Positions 35,458-44,465 of a stretch of DNA of 64,000 nt are shown piece after piece. Position 1 is the stretch's first letter, and each line of letters opens with the position of its first letter. The notes under the pieces are model-generated. The model searched no databases and was not told where the DNA came from. It was given only the letters and a program-made list of their open reading frames with translations. The DNA comes from Aquimarina sp. AU474 (lineage in GTDB: Bacteria; Bacteroidota; Bacteroidia; Flavobacteriales; Flavobacteriaceae). The position numbers were made by a program, and so were the translations under genes. The stretch is from NCBI RefSeq assembly GCF_900312815.1, contig NZ_OMPE01000009.1, forward strand, positions 1,116,001 through 1,180,000, written 5' to 3'.

Positions 35458-35931
35458 ATGAAGAAGTCTACTATTCCTATCAGGTTTGGAGTTTTGATTG
35501 CTATCGGACTTATTATGTATTTTTTAATTCTTTCATTGTTTGGGGTACAAACAAACCCTATTTTTAGTTTAGGTAATGGAATTATAGTTGCTTTTGGGTT
35601 ATATTCTGCAATGAAAAACTATAAAAAAGAGAAGAGTAATGATTTTGATTATCAGAAAGGTTTTATGGCTGGTCTTTTTACTGGCTTTAATGCTACTCTT
35701 ATTTTTACTATTTTCTTTGCCATATACGTAACTAATATTAATACTAATTTCTTGCCAGATATGCTAGCTAATTGGAGTTCTCACTACCATGTAGGTGTTG
35801 GTATTGTTGTTTTTATAGCGGCTATTATGGGATTTGCAACTACATTCGTGCTTACACTTTCATTCATGCAACTTTTTAAAGAAAGTTGGAACTTGAAAAA
35901 AAATTATAATTCGACCGCTGTAGAAGCTTAA
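35458..35931 (+). CDS. DUF4199 family membrane protein
   Basis: A 157-residue protein with four hydrophobic segments (about 8-30, 36-52, 72-95, 112-140) and a short polar tail. The pattern NPIFSLGNGIIVAFGLYSAMKNYK followed by YQKGFMAGLFTGFNATLIFTIFFAIYV is the DUF4199 type found throughout Bacteroidota. No function is known. It lies just upstream of the rplU promoter. Confidence 0.75.
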   Translation: MKKSTIPIRFGVLIAIGLIMYFLILSLFGVQTNPIFSLGNGIIVAFGLYSAMKNYKKEKSNDFDYQKGFMAGLFTGFNATLIFTIFFAIYVTNINTNFLPDMLANWSSHYHVGVGIVVFIAAIMGFATTFVLTLSFMQLFKESWNLKKNYNSTAVEA

Positions 35932-35935
35932 AATA

Positions 35936-35966
35936 TTTGTCATTTAATTAATTAACAGTATATTTG
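35936..35966 (+). promoter_or_regulatory. Promoter of rplU-rpmA
   Basis: TTTG (35936-35939) and TATATTTG (35959-35966), separated by 19 bases, match both Bacteroidota consensus elements exactly. This is the best promoter in the window. Confidence 0.8.
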
Positions 35967-35972
35967 CACCCG

Positions 35973-35989
35973 CCTATTTAGAAATAGGT
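35973..35989 (+). promoter_or_regulatory. Leader hairpin of rplU
   Basis: CCTATTT and AATAGG with loop AGA form a short stem at the expected 5' end of the rplU message, about 45 bases before the ATG. It may stabilise the transcript or act in ribosomal-protein autoregulation. Confidence 0.45.
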
Positions 35990-36031
35990 GTGTTCTTGTA
36001 TATAAAAAATTAATTAATTAAACGTTACGCT

Positions 36032-36583
36032 ATGTACGCAATTGTAGAGATAGCAGGGCAGCAATTTAAAGTTGCAAAAGACCAAAAAGTGTTTGTACAC
36101 CGTTTAGCTGGAGAAGAAGGAGACAAAGTTTCTTTTGATAAAGTTCTTCTTGCAGCAGATGGAGATAAAGTTACTTTAGGCGCCCCAGCTATAGATGGAG
36201 CTCAAGTAGGAGCAAAAATCACAAGACACCTTAAAGGTGATAAAGTTATTGTTTTCAAGAAAAAGAGACGTAAAGGATACCGTGTTAAAAATGGTCACCG
36301 TCAATCTCTTACAGAAATTGTAATTGAAAGCATTGTAACTTCTGGAGCTAAGAAATCTGCTCCTAAGGCAGAAGCTAAAAAAGCTGAGCCAAAAGCAAAA
36401 GCTTCTGCTCCAAAAGCAGAAACTAAAACTAAAGCAGCTGCTCCTAAAAAAGAGACAAAAACAAGTACTGAAGATTTAAGCACTAAGACTGTAGCTGAAT
36501 TGAAGGATATGGCTAAGGCTAAAGGAATTTCTGGAATTTCTTCTATGAAGAAAGCAGATTTAATAGCGGCTTTACAAGGATAA
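36032..36583 (+). CDS. rplU: 50S ribosomal protein bL21 with C-terminal extension
   Basis: A 183-residue bL21; the standard protein is about 103 residues. Residues 1-103 are the complete L21 fold (MYAIVEIAGQQFKVAKDQKVFVHRL, KKRRKGYRVKNGHRQSLTEIVI). After it comes an Ala/Lys/Pro-rich linker (about 108-150) and a small helical domain (about 153-183, LSTKTVAELKDMAKAKGISG then MKKADLIAAL) that looks like a Rho-N/SAP-type nucleic-acid-binding module. It is transcribed with rpmA (53 bases apart), the usual pairing. Confidence 0.95.
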   Translation: MYAIVEIAGQQFKVAKDQKVFVHRLAGEEGDKVSFDKVLLAADGDKVTLGAPAIDGAQVGAKITRHLKGDKVIVFKKKRRKGYRVKNGHRQSLTEIVIESIVTSGAKKSAPKAEAKKAEPKAKASAPKAETKTKAAAPKKETKTSTEDLSTKTVAELKDMAKAKGISGISSMKKADLIAALQG

Positions 36584-36636
36584 CAAATTAGAGAGCAGAA
36601 TACCTGCTAGTAATAACAATATAAAACCGAAAGAAA

Positions 36637-36897
36637 ATGGCTCATAAAAAAGGAGTTGGTAGTTCGAAAAACGGTAGAGAATCAGAATCGAAACGCTTAG
36701 GTGTAAAGATTTTTGGTGGACAAGCTGCCGTAGCTGGTAACATCATTGTAAGACAAAGAGGTACAGCCCATAAGCCAGGAGAAAATGTATATGCTGGTAA
36801 AGATCATACATTACATGCTAGAATAGATGGTATTGTAAAATTTACAAAAAAGAAAGATAATAAATCTTACGTTTCAATAGTTCCTTTTGAAGCTTAA
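36637..36897 (+). CDS. rpmA: 50S ribosomal protein bL27
   Basis: An 86-residue bL27, complete, with the N-terminal [24 protein letters not shown] that reaches the peptidyl transferase centre and the core [10 protein letters not shown]. There is no Firmicutes-type cleavable leader peptide. It is the second gene of the rplU-rpmA unit, ended by a terminator at 36921. Confidence 0.98.
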   Translation: MAHKKGVGSSKNGRESESKRLGVKIFGGQAAVAGNIIVRQRGTAHKPGENVYAGKDHTLHARIDGIVKFTKKKDNKSYVSIVPFEA

Positions 36898-36920
36898 GAA
36901 AGCTTTCCTTTATCATAAAT

Positions 36921-36960
36921 AAAAAACCCTTTCTGAGTTCATCTCAAAAAGGGTTTTTTT
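36921..36960 (+). terminator. Intrinsic terminator after rpmA
   Basis: AAACCCTTT and AAAAGGGTTT pair, with inner TGAG/CTCA pairing, and a T tract follows. Confidence 0.85.
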
Positions 36961-36997
36961 TGTTTGGTTACATATTTTAAATTTAAAAAACAGATCC

Positions 36998-37333
36998 ATG
37001 AAATTATCTAGAGTTACATTTTTTAGTATATTTTTCTTACTATTAATTTCTATTTCAATACAAGGACAAGAAATCCCTAAATATGATTATTTAGAAATCA
37101 TAGTAGTGCAAAAGGCAAACAATAGCGGAAGAGTAAAAAGGATAAAAGTTCAAGAACAAAAATCTTTAAAAGGGAAACAAATTACAATTAAACAAATTGA
37201 AAATTTGGAAGGAACATCTGATTTATTGAACTATATGAATGCTGCAAATTGGGAATTTGTGGATAGGCAATCAGTAGTTTCTGAAGAGAATGATCCGGTA
37301 TGGATGAGTTATATTTTTAAAAGGAAAAAATAA
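36998..37333 (+). CDS. Small secreted protein of unknown function
   Basis: A 111-residue protein with a clear signal peptide (about 1-23, ending SIQGQ). The mature part of about 88 residues is basic, with short strands (YDYLEIIVVQKANNSGRVKRI, then WEFVDRQSVVSEENDPVWMSYIFKRKK). The tail, with a Leu-Asn-Tyr-Met-Asn segment before WEFV, recalls small DUF4177-like single-domain proteins, but I do not recognise it securely. It lies between two terminators and is therefore monocistronic. Confidence 0.7.
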   Translation: MKLSRVTFFSIFFLLLISISIQGQEIPKYDYLEIIVVQKANNSGRVKRIKVQEQKSLKGKQITIKQIENLEGTSDLLNYMNAANWEFVDRQSVVSEENDPVWMSYIFKRKK

Positions 37334-37367
37334 AATGTCAATTGTAATGTAAAAACGCTACATAAGT

Positions 37368-37427
37368 AATACCTCTAGAAAAACAACCCTTTTCAATAGT
37401 GAAAAGGGTTGTTTTTCTAGAGGTATT
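37368..37427. terminator. Very long bidirectional terminator
   Basis: A perfect 28-bp inverted repeat (37368-37395 and 37400-37427) around the 4-base loop ATAG. It contains the runs AAAAACAACCCTTTT and AAAAGGGTTGTTTTT, and lies between the convergent small secreted protein gene and the ABC-permease/M1 gene. Its length and perfection are unusual. Confidence 0.85.
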
Positions 37428-37442
37428 TTATCTGAAAAGAAT

Positions 37443-40400
37443 TTATTCTCCTTCGATATTTTTTATATTATCACTATAAACTCTGTCAATGAGTAATTTC
37501 TTAGGATCTATAGCTGCTTTGATAGGTAAGGAATCCGTTTGGAAGGTAAAATTGGTTTCGTTTTGATTTATTTTCACTCTTTTTTGATAGATCAATTTTT
37601 CTTCATCACTATCCGCAAAAACGCCAATATCTATCCAATCATTTATAGGAACTTTAATTTCATTACCAAGACTATCTGCTTTGATTTTGTAAGATTCTAC
37701 TGTTATAGAGACTTCATATTTTCCGTTATCCAATTTTTTAAATGAAGATTCTTTTAATCTATTGTCATATAGAGTAATTTCTTTAAACCAATCTTTAATA
37801 AGGTACTTCATAGAGTCGGGGACTTTTGGTTCTAAATACTCCATAAAATCCAAAGATGACGGATAAGGTGGGCTTTTATATTTATAAGCATCCAAAAACT
37901 CTTTCATTGCAGAATTTACTTTTTCTTCTCCGATATAGTCCTGTAATGCATATAATATTACACTTCCTTTGCCATAGTGGATATAGCCTTGGTTTTCTAC
38001 TTTATATAGTGGAAGTTCTTTTTCTATCTCACCACTTCGACCTCTCAAGTATCGATTGTGATCATATTTTAAGAATTCACGCATTTTCATAGGTGTTTTT
38101 GCAATACCCTTAAGGGTCATGAGAGATGAATATTCTGCAAAACTTTCACTCATCATAGTCCCCCCTTGCATATTGGCACCAACAACTTGATGTGCCCACC
38201 ACTGATGACCCATCTCATGAGCAATCACAGCATCTACAACATTGTTGTCTGTTTCGTCTTCTAGGTTAATCACAAAACCAATAGCTTCAGAATAAGGCAT
38301 TGTACCAGGAAAAGCTTGTGCGAAACTAGCATATCTCGGAAACTCAATAATTCTACATTGTTTATGATAGTATGGACCAAAATTTTTGGTGTAATATTCT
38401 AATGATCGTTGTACTGCGTTTAACATCATTTCGACATTAGAATCATGTTTTGAATCATAGTATACCTCTATATCAATCCCATTCCATTTTCTTGTGGCTA
38501 TTTCATACCTAGCAGAAATAAAGGAATAAAAATTTTGTGAAGCCTGATCTACTTTATAATGATAATAATTTCTTCCATTTTCTTTCCATTTCTTTTTTAG
38601 TGAACCAGGAGCTATAGCTACTTGATCATCTGCTGTAGAGATAATGGTTTCTACATCAATATAGTCTGAACGGCCATCGGTAAGATAATTATTCATATGA
38701 TATTGATTTGGCCCTTTTTGTAATTTTGGAGCTCTCGCTTTTGGGGGTAATCCATATTTTTTTCGAGTACTTTTTTCGGATAGCTCTACATTCTCGTTAT
38801 AACCCAATCCAGGAAGTATCTGGAAATTATTTAAAAAAGTACCGTTTTGTATGATATTGGTATTTCCTCTATCATCGGTAAATCCTTCTGTTAGATAATT
38901 ATTGTTAATTTCTATCTTGATAGTTTCATTGGGTTGTAAAGGTTGTTTAAGTTTATAGATTAAGTAACCAAAATCTTTATCCTCATACACTAATGCGGAT
39001 TTTGGAATATCAAAAGTGGTCTCCCATTCATTATCTACATTAAAATGTAAAGAATCTATAGCTACATTATTTTCATTTGTAAGCTTTACAATTGCTTTGG
39101 TGTTAACATTTCTTTTGTACGGAAAAATGTCAATAAAATATTTAACCCCGGTAACTTTTGGGATTTTTATACCCTTATACTTCTTGTATTTCTTTTCATA
39201 TTCTGCAGATAAATTCTCTAATTCATCTGATGTTTTGTACGTGTTTAATATTTGAGTATTGTAGTATACAAAACATGCGACTATGATCCAGACAAAAGCA
39301 GTAATTGCAATAGAGATTCGATATGCTTTAGGGATTTGTTTTTTTGCAATTTTTATTCGATTTAATAAAGAACTAAGTACTCCTCGATTCCATACCGCAC
39401 CAGCTATAATAAGACAAAGTATAGAGAACAAAATCCAATATAAGCTAAACCACATTGCGCCTTTAAGCCCTGGGCCAAACGCATTCATGTCAGAATATTC
39501 TAGAGAAGGCCTGGCGCCAATGGTAAGCATATTAGAGTCAATATCGAATATATTCATCATTAAACCCCAAACAAAAATGACAAGTATAGAGATAAAATAA
39601 CCTAAATATTTATTATTTAGTAATACTTGTATCATAATCATTACGCCGCTCCATATTAGGTATACTGGTAGATTGCTATACAAAAAATCTAATAGGTAAA
39701 TATCCAATTCGAGACGTGTATATCCATTAGCTAATTGGAAAAGAACTCCACAAAGAATAAAAAAACCTTGTAAAATTACAGTAATACCTACTAGAGAAAG
39801 AGCTTTTGCCGCTAATGAAATAAAAGAAGTATGTGCTGTTGCATCAACAACTTCGTTAATTTTGCTTTCACGATCTCTCCAAACTAACTCACCACTAAAG
39901 AATACTAAAATAATAACCGTAAATAGAGATGTATTATCATTAATAGAATCTATTAACTTATATGTTAAAGGATATGATTTTAATCCAAAGTACTCAAATC
40001 CACCTAATAAGTCAGAGACCAAAATAATTGCGCTAAAAAGGAATAGAATTTTAAAGGTTACGCTCTTTATAATACTTAAGAAATTAGTATAAAAGAAGCT
40101 TTTAAATTGTATCCATTCTGTTTTTCGAGAAAACTGAGGATTTATTTTGGGTATAGAAAAAACCTTTTTTTCGGTAATAGATTCTTTCTCTATTTTCTTT
40201 ACTTTTTTATTCTTTTCTTTAAAAGAAAAACTGAAGTACGATACTAATAAAATTACAATTCCAACACCAATCCATAATAATCGGTTTTGTAAAAGAATAC
40301 CGCTAAAACCTGGATTAATAGTGTTTTTTTCTACCGGAGTAAAGTATTTGGTATCTATAGAGTACGTTCTAATACCAAAAACATCTGTCATGGCAGCTAT

Positions 40401-41021
40401 GGTTTCGTTATCTATATCCGAAGTGAGGGTTCCCGATACAATATATGCGATAATAATGATTAGTGCTCCGACGAAAGAAACTACAGTGCTTTTCCATTTA
40501 TTTGCCATTGTGTATATGATAGTTCCGGCAAAAAACATATTGGGTAATATGAAAAGGAAATAATTATTGATAAAGGTTGCTAGATGTATATCACCAAATC
40601 TATCAGGGTCCATCCATCCAAATATAGGGGCTAAAAAAGAACCAATTATTGAGCCTAAAAAGACTCCAAGCATAGGTATCGTAGATAAAAGTAATGCTCC
40701 AAAGAATCTTCCAAAGAAATATCCGGGTTTACTAAGAGGAGTGCTGAAAAGAATCTCATGAAACCCATTACTATGGTCCCGTAAAGCTGCATTATTAAAA
40801 AAAGCAGTGGCTATCATTAAGCCAAATATGGTCATTACAGTGGTGTATAATGTGATAGTATATGGTGAGTTTCTGTATATATTACCTATAGAACCACCTA
40901 TCTGTATATTGTTACTTGCTGTAGCGCCAAATACCATCAACCCTATAAGTAATAGCATAATATATACTAGGGGTTGTTTCAGCGTATATTTTAATTCTGA
41001 TACAAAGAAATTTTTAAACAT
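37443..41021 (-). CDS. ABC-2 type permease fused to M1 family aminopeptidase
   Basis: A 1192-residue membrane protein. The N-terminal half has two blocks of ABC-2 permease-like helices (about 1-275 and 310-590; MFKNFFVSELKYTLKQPLVYIMLLL at the start). The C-terminal half (about 620-1190) is an M1 gluzincin peptidase with HEMGH at residues 935-939 and the third ligand in SESFAEYSSL. The usual GAMEN exopeptidase motif is replaced by EAIGFVIN, so N-terminal recognition may differ. The matching ATPase gene is immediately upstream in the same operon. This permease-peptidase type recurs in Bacteroidota, but the transported substrate is unknown. Confidence 0.9.
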   Translation of the reverse strand: MFKNFFVSELKYTLKQPLVYIMLLLIGLMVFGATASNNIQIGGSIGNIYRNSPYTITLYTTVMTIFGLMIATAFFNNAALRDHSNGFHEILFSTPLSKPGYFFGRFFGALLLSTIPMLGVFLGSIIGSFLAPIFGWMDPDRFGDIHLATFINNYFLFILPNMFFAGTIIYTMANKWKSTVVSFVGALIIIIAYIVSGTLTSDIDNETIAAMTDVFGIRTYSIDTKYFTPVEKNTINPGFSGILLQNRLLWIGVGIVILLVSYFSFSFKEKNKKVKKIEKESITEKKVFSIPKINPQFSRKTEWIQFKSFFYTNFLSIIKSVTFKILFLFSAIILVSDLLGGFEYFGLKSYPLTYKLIDSINDNTSLFTVIILVFFSGELVWRDRESKINEVVDATAHTSFISLAAKALSLVGITVILQGFFILCGVLFQLANGYTRLELDIYLLDFLYSNLPVYLIWSGVMIMIQVLLNNKYLGYFISILVIFVWGLMMNIFDIDSNMLTIGARPSLEYSDMNAFGPGLKGAMWFSLYWILFSILCLIIAGAVWNRGVLSSLLNRIKIAKKQIPKAYRISIAITAFVWIIVACFVYYNTQILNTYKTSDELENLSAEYEKKYKKYKGIKIPKVTGVKYFIDIFPYKRNVNTKAIVKLTNENNVAIDSLHFNVDNEWETTFDIPKSALVYEDKDFGYLIYKLKQPLQPNETIKIEINNNYLTEGFTDDRGNTNIIQNGTFLNNFQILPGLGYNENVELSEKSTRKKYGLPPKARAPKLQKGPNQYHMNNYLTDGRSDYIDVETIISTADDQVAIAPGSLKKKWKENGRNYYHYKVDQASQNFYSFISARYEIATRKWNGIDIEVYYDSKHDSNVEMMLNAVQRSLEYYTKNFGPYYHKQCRIIEFPRYASFAQAFPGTMPYSEAIGFVINLEDETDNNVVDAVIAHEMGHQWWAHQVVGANMQGGTMMSESFAEYSSLMTLKGIAKTPMKMREFLKYDHNRYLRGRSGEIEKELPLYKVENQGYIHYGKGSVILYALQDYIGEEKVNSAMKEFLDAYKYKSPPYPSSLDFMEYLEPKVPDSMKYLIKDWFKEITLYDNRLKESSFKKLDNGKYEVSITVESYKIKADSLGNEIKVPINDWIDIGVFADSDEEKLIYQKRVKINQNETNFTFQTDSLPIKAAIDPKKLLIDRVYSDNIKNIEGE

Positions 41022-41038
41022 GATTTCAGATTTAGTGA

Positions 41039-41923
41039 TTAAACAATTACATTGTCTGTGTTAATTTTAGAAAAGAACACATCTTCAAGGTTGGGTTTTA
41101 CTTGTTCAAAACCTTCATTTGGATTTGTATCACTATAAACATGTATCAAAGGTTTCCCTCCGACCATTTTGTTAGAAATAATGCTGTATCTGCGGGCATA
41201 TTCTTCTAATTCATGTAATTCTATAATTTTTTGATATACTTTATCTTCAAGTTCGTTTAATGCAGTATCTGGAGAGCCTTGATATACGATTTCTCCAAAA
41301 TTCATGATGGCCATTTTAGTACATAGTTCTCTTACATCATCAACAATATGAGTCGAAAGAATAACGATTACCTCTTTACCTACATTGGCCAAAAGGTTAT
41401 AAAATCGATTTCGTTCTCCTGGATCAAGCCCTGCTGTAGGCTCATCTACAATGATTAATTTTGGATTTCCTATAAGTGCTTGAGCTATACCGATACGTTG
41501 TTTCATCCCGCCAGAAAACCCTTTTACACTTTTTTTACGCTTATCATATAGGTTCACTTTGTCTAAAAGATATTTAACCATCTCTTTACGTTCTTTTGGT
41601 TTTACAAACCCTTTTAAAATTGCTAGATGATCTAGTAATTGTTCGGCAGTGATTCTTGGGTAAACGCCAAATTCTTGTGGTAGATAACCAAGTACTTTTC
41701 TTAGCTCTGCTGGTTGGTTAAGAATGTCTATATCATCTAGTGTGGCTGTGCCAGAATCAGATTCTTGTAAAGTTGCTAGAGTACGCATAAGGGATGATTT
41801 ACCAGCTCCATTTGGCCCAAGTAATCCAAACATTCCGTTTTCTAGCTCTATGCTGACATTATTTAGGGCTTTTACACCATTTGGATAGGTTTTGGATAGG
41901 TTGGTGATTTTTAAAGTACTCAT
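41039..41923 (-). CDS. ABC transporter ATP-binding protein
   Basis: A 294-residue ABC ATPase. Walker A GPNGAGKS (36-43), the signature SGGMKQRIGIAQAL, Walker B LIIVDEPTAGLD and the switch His in LSTHIVDD are all intact. A C-terminal extension (about 220-294) is typical of ATPases paired with ABC-2 permeases. It starts the operon and precedes the permease-M1 fusion by 17 bases, so together they form the exporter. Confidence 0.94.
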   Translation of the reverse strand: MSTLKITNLSKTYPNGVKALNNVSIELENGMFGLLGPNGAGKSSLMRTLATLQESDSGTATLDDIDILNQPAELRKVLGYLPQEFGVYPRITAEQLLDHLAILKGFVKPKERKEMVKYLLDKVNLYDKRKKSVKGFSGGMKQRIGIAQALIGNPKLIIVDEPTAGLDPGERNRFYNLLANVGKEVIVILSTHIVDDVRELCTKMAIMNFGEIVYQGSPDTALNELEDKVYQKIIELHELEEYARRYSIISNKMVGGKPLIHVYSDTNPNEGFEQVKPNLEDVFFSKINTDNVIV

Positions 41924-42032
41924 AGGTGCATGTTTTTTGATTGAATTAATATGACGATGTTCGTGTCTTTTTGTTACAAATCGCTGTTTTCTTGTTTTTT
42001 ATATATCACAATAGATATGGGGTGAAAAAAGA

Positions 42033-42061
42033 AAAACCCTTATCGGAAAGATAAGGGTTTT
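42033..42061 (-). terminator. Intrinsic terminator after ahcY
   Basis: A perfect 12-bp stem AAAACCCTTATC with GATAAGGGTTTT; T tracts occur on both strands, and the better one follows on the minus strand, the direction of ahcY. Confidence 0.88.
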
Positions 42062-42090
42062 GTTTATTAGTAAGTTGTACTATTGTTTTT

Positions 42091-43407
42091 CTAGTATCTG
42101 TAATGTTCTGGCTTGTATGGTCCTTCAACAGTTACTCCAATATATTCTGCTTGATCTGTACGTAATTCAGTCAATTCAACACCGATTTTGGCTAAGTGTA
42201 ATTTTGCTACTTTTTCATCTAAATGTTTCGGTAACATATATACTTCATTTTTGTATTCTTCACTATTCTTCCAAAGTTCAATTTGTGCTAGAGTTTGGTT
42301 AGTGAAAGAATTACTCATCACAAAACTTGGGTGACCGGTTGCACAGCCTAAGTTTACTAAACGACCCTCAGCTAGAATAATAATATCTTTTCCGTTGATA
42401 TTATATTTATCTACTTGAGGCTTGATAGTATCTTTAGTATGGCCATGATTATCGTTTAACCAAGCCATATCGATTTCATTATCAAAGTGACCAATATTAC
42501 AAACAATGGCTTTGTCTTTTAGTGCTTCAAAATGACGGCCTTGTACAATATCTTTGTTTCCTGTTGTAGTGATTATAATATCACTGTTGCCGATAACAGT
42601 TTCTAATTTCTTTACTTCAAATCCATCCATAGCAGCTTGTAGTGCACAAATTGGATCTATTTCTGTTACCGTAACAATACTTCCTGCACCTTTAAAAGAA
42701 GCAGCACTTCCTTTACCAACATCACCATATCCACATACTGTTACACGTTTTCCTGCCAACATAATATCAGTTGCACGACGAATAGCATCAACCGCACTTT
42801 CCTTACAACCGTATTTATTGTCAAATTTAGATTTGGTAACAGAGTCGTTTACATTTATAGCAGGCATTGGTAATGTACCATTCTTCACTCTTTCATATAA
42901 ACGATGTACCCCAGTAGTAGTTTCTTCAGAAAGACCTTTAATATCGTCTACCAATTCTGGATATTTATCTAACACCATATTTGTTAGATCTCCACCATCA
43001 TCAAGAATCATGTTCAACGGTTTACGATCTTCTCCAAAAAACAATGTTTGTTCAATACACCAATCAAATTCTTCTTCATTCATCCCTTTCCATGCATAAA
43101 CAGGTATTCCTGCATCGGCTATTGCAGCCGCTGCTTGGTCTTGAGTAGAGAAAATATTACATGAACTCCATGTTACTTCTGCTCCAAGAGCTTGTAGTGT
43201 TTCTATTAATACTGCTGTCTGAATTGTCATATGAAGACAACCTGCTATACGAGCACCTTTTAGGGGTTGCTCATCTTTATATTCTTCGCGAAGAGACATA
43301 AGTCCTGGCATTTCTGCTTCAGCCAATTCGATTTCTTTTCTTCCCCAAGCAGCTAAAGAAATATCTTTCACTTTGTAAGGAACATAAGGTACAGTTTTGG
43401 TGCTCAT
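42091..43407 (-). CDS. ahcY: Adenosylhomocysteinase
   Basis: A 438-residue cytosolic NAD-dependent enzyme that hydrolyses S-adenosylhomocysteine to adenosine and homocysteine, recycling the product of methylation. Typical motifs: [31 protein letters not shown], the NAD-binding [15 protein letters not shown], the catalytic region [15 protein letters not shown] and the C-terminal KPEHYRY, whose Lys and Tyr reach into the neighbouring subunit. It is complete and monocistronic, divergent from the phosphopantetheinyl transferase gene. I see no SAH riboswitch upstream. Confidence 0.98.
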   Translation of the reverse strand: MSTKTVPYVPYKVKDISLAAWGRKEIELAEAEMPGLMSLREEYKDEQPLKGARIAGCLHMTIQTAVLIETLQALGAEVTWSSCNIFSTQDQAAAAIADAGIPVYAWKGMNEEEFDWCIEQTLFFGEDRKPLNMILDDGGDLTNMVLDKYPELVDDIKGLSEETTTGVHRLYERVKNGTLPMPAINVNDSVTKSKFDNKYGCKESAVDAIRRATDIMLAGKRVTVCGYGDVGKGSAASFKGAGSIVTVTEIDPICALQAAMDGFEVKKLETVIGNSDIIITTTGNKDIVQGRHFEALKDKAIVCNIGHFDNEIDMAWLNDNHGHTKDTIKPQVDKYNINGKDIIILAEGRLVNLGCATGHPSFVMSNSFTNQTLAQIELWKNSEEYKNEVYMLPKHLDEKVAKLHLAKIGVELTELRTDQAEYIGVTVEGPYKPEHYRY

Positions 43408-43541
43408 AGTATTTATTTTATGTTTATGAAGTGCATTCTAGTATTTGGCACTAAATTATTCTAAATTCGTTTTTCGAAAATAAAGGAAGTGATCCCTTAT
43501 TTTTCGGTTTGCAAAGGTACGTAATAACTTTAAGAATATAA

Positions 43542-44177
43542 ATGCCTCTTTACAAAACTATAACAGTAGATGAAAGTACTAATGTGTTGATTTGGAAGAT
43601 TGAAGAGTCTTACGAAATTCTCTGTGAGGGAATAGAATTAACACAGCATTGCCAAGAACGAGTTGACAATATGAAATCTGATATGCATCGCAGAGGTTTT
43701 ATGAGTGTTAGACATTTGTTAGCAGTATTTGGCTATTCTGATCATGATTTATATTATGATGAATTTGGAAAACCTCATCTCAATGATGGAAAACAAATTT
43801 CTATTTCTCATTCCTTCGATTTTGCAGGGATTATTATTAGCGATAAATTGGTAGGGATTGATATCGAAAAACAAAGAGAGAAAATTAATCGAATTGCGCA
43901 TAAGTTTGTAAACCCCGGAGAAAAGGACTATTTAAAGTCTCAAAATTTGGATGAAGTTAGGGCGCTAACTGTAATATGGGGAGCCAAGGAATCCCTATAT
44001 AAATTATATGCAACTGCAGGACTAAGTTTTGAACAGCACATTTATATTTCTTCGTTTACCTTAGATTACCCTTTTGTTTTTGGAGCAATTAACTATAAAA
44101 ATGAAATAAGTCATTATGATTTGGTGTACTTAGAGTTTGAGGGTTTTACCTGTGTATATGCAACGCCAGGACATTAA
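43542..44177 (+). CDS. 4'-phosphopantetheinyl transferase superfamily protein
   Basis: A 211-residue enzyme of the Sfp/AcpT type that attaches phosphopantetheine from CoA to a carrier-protein serine. The signature VGIDIEKQREKINRIAHKF (near 104-125, with the magnesium-binding Asp) and WGAKESLYKLYA (near 147-158) are intact. The size fits Sfp-like rather than the 120-residue AcpS. No carrier protein or synthase gene adjoins it. It is divergent from ahcY and 27 bases upstream of the thiamine-binding protein gene, so it may lead that operon. Confidence 0.9.
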   Translation: MPLYKTITVDESTNVLIWKIEESYEILCEGIELTQHCQERVDNMKSDMHRRGFMSVRHLLAVFGYSDHDLYYDEFGKPHLNDGKQISISHSFDFAGIIISDKLVGIDIEKQREKINRIAHKFVNPGEKDYLKSQNLDEVRALTVIWGAKESLYKLYATAGLSFEQHIYISSFTLDYPFVFGAINYKNEISHYDLVYLEFEGFTCVYATPGH

Positions 44178-44204
44178 TTATTTAACTTAGTATATAATTA
44201 AACA

Positions 44205-44465
44205 ATGCAAATATCTGTTGAATTAACACTTACGCCACTTCAAAATGATTATGAAGATCATATTATACGATTTATTAAAAAATTAAGGTTGTCAGAGTTT
44301 ACGATTATAGAGAATCCATTAAGTACTCAGGTGTATGGAGAATATGATAAAGTGATGCTCTTTTTAACTCAAGAAATAAAAAAAGCATTTGGTGATATGG
44401 ATAATGTTTTGGTATACATGAAAATGGTAAAAAGTAACAGGAGTGATTATGAACCAAATTTTTGA
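44205..44465 (+). CDS. Thiamine-binding (DUF77/MTH1187-YkoF-like) family protein
   Basis: An 86-residue single-domain protein with a ferredoxin-like fold pattern: MQISVELTLTPL, FIKKLRLSEFTIIENPLSTQVYGEYDKVM, VLVYMKMVK. The family binds thiamine or related pyrimidines in characterised members. It overlaps the PnuC-like transporter gene by 17 bases, so a role in handling that transporter's vitamin is plausible. Confidence 0.75.
   Translation: MQISVELTLTPLQNDYEDHIIRFIKKLRLSEFTIIENPLSTQVYGEYDKVMLFLTQEIKKAFGDMDNVLVYMKMVKSNRSDYEPNF

Noticed and set aside
40147-40563. Plus-strand 138-codon frame inside the ABC-permease/M1 gene
   Set aside because: Hydrophobic because it mirrors membrane segments of the real gene on the other strand.
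42554-43099. Plus-strand 181-codon frame inside ahcY
   Set aside because: A codon-usage shadow of ahcY, with no recognisable motif or signal.
43408-43541. A SAH riboswitch ahead of ahcY
   Set aside because: I cannot find the conserved core or pairing; there is only a lone TACCTTTG-like box on the minus strand.
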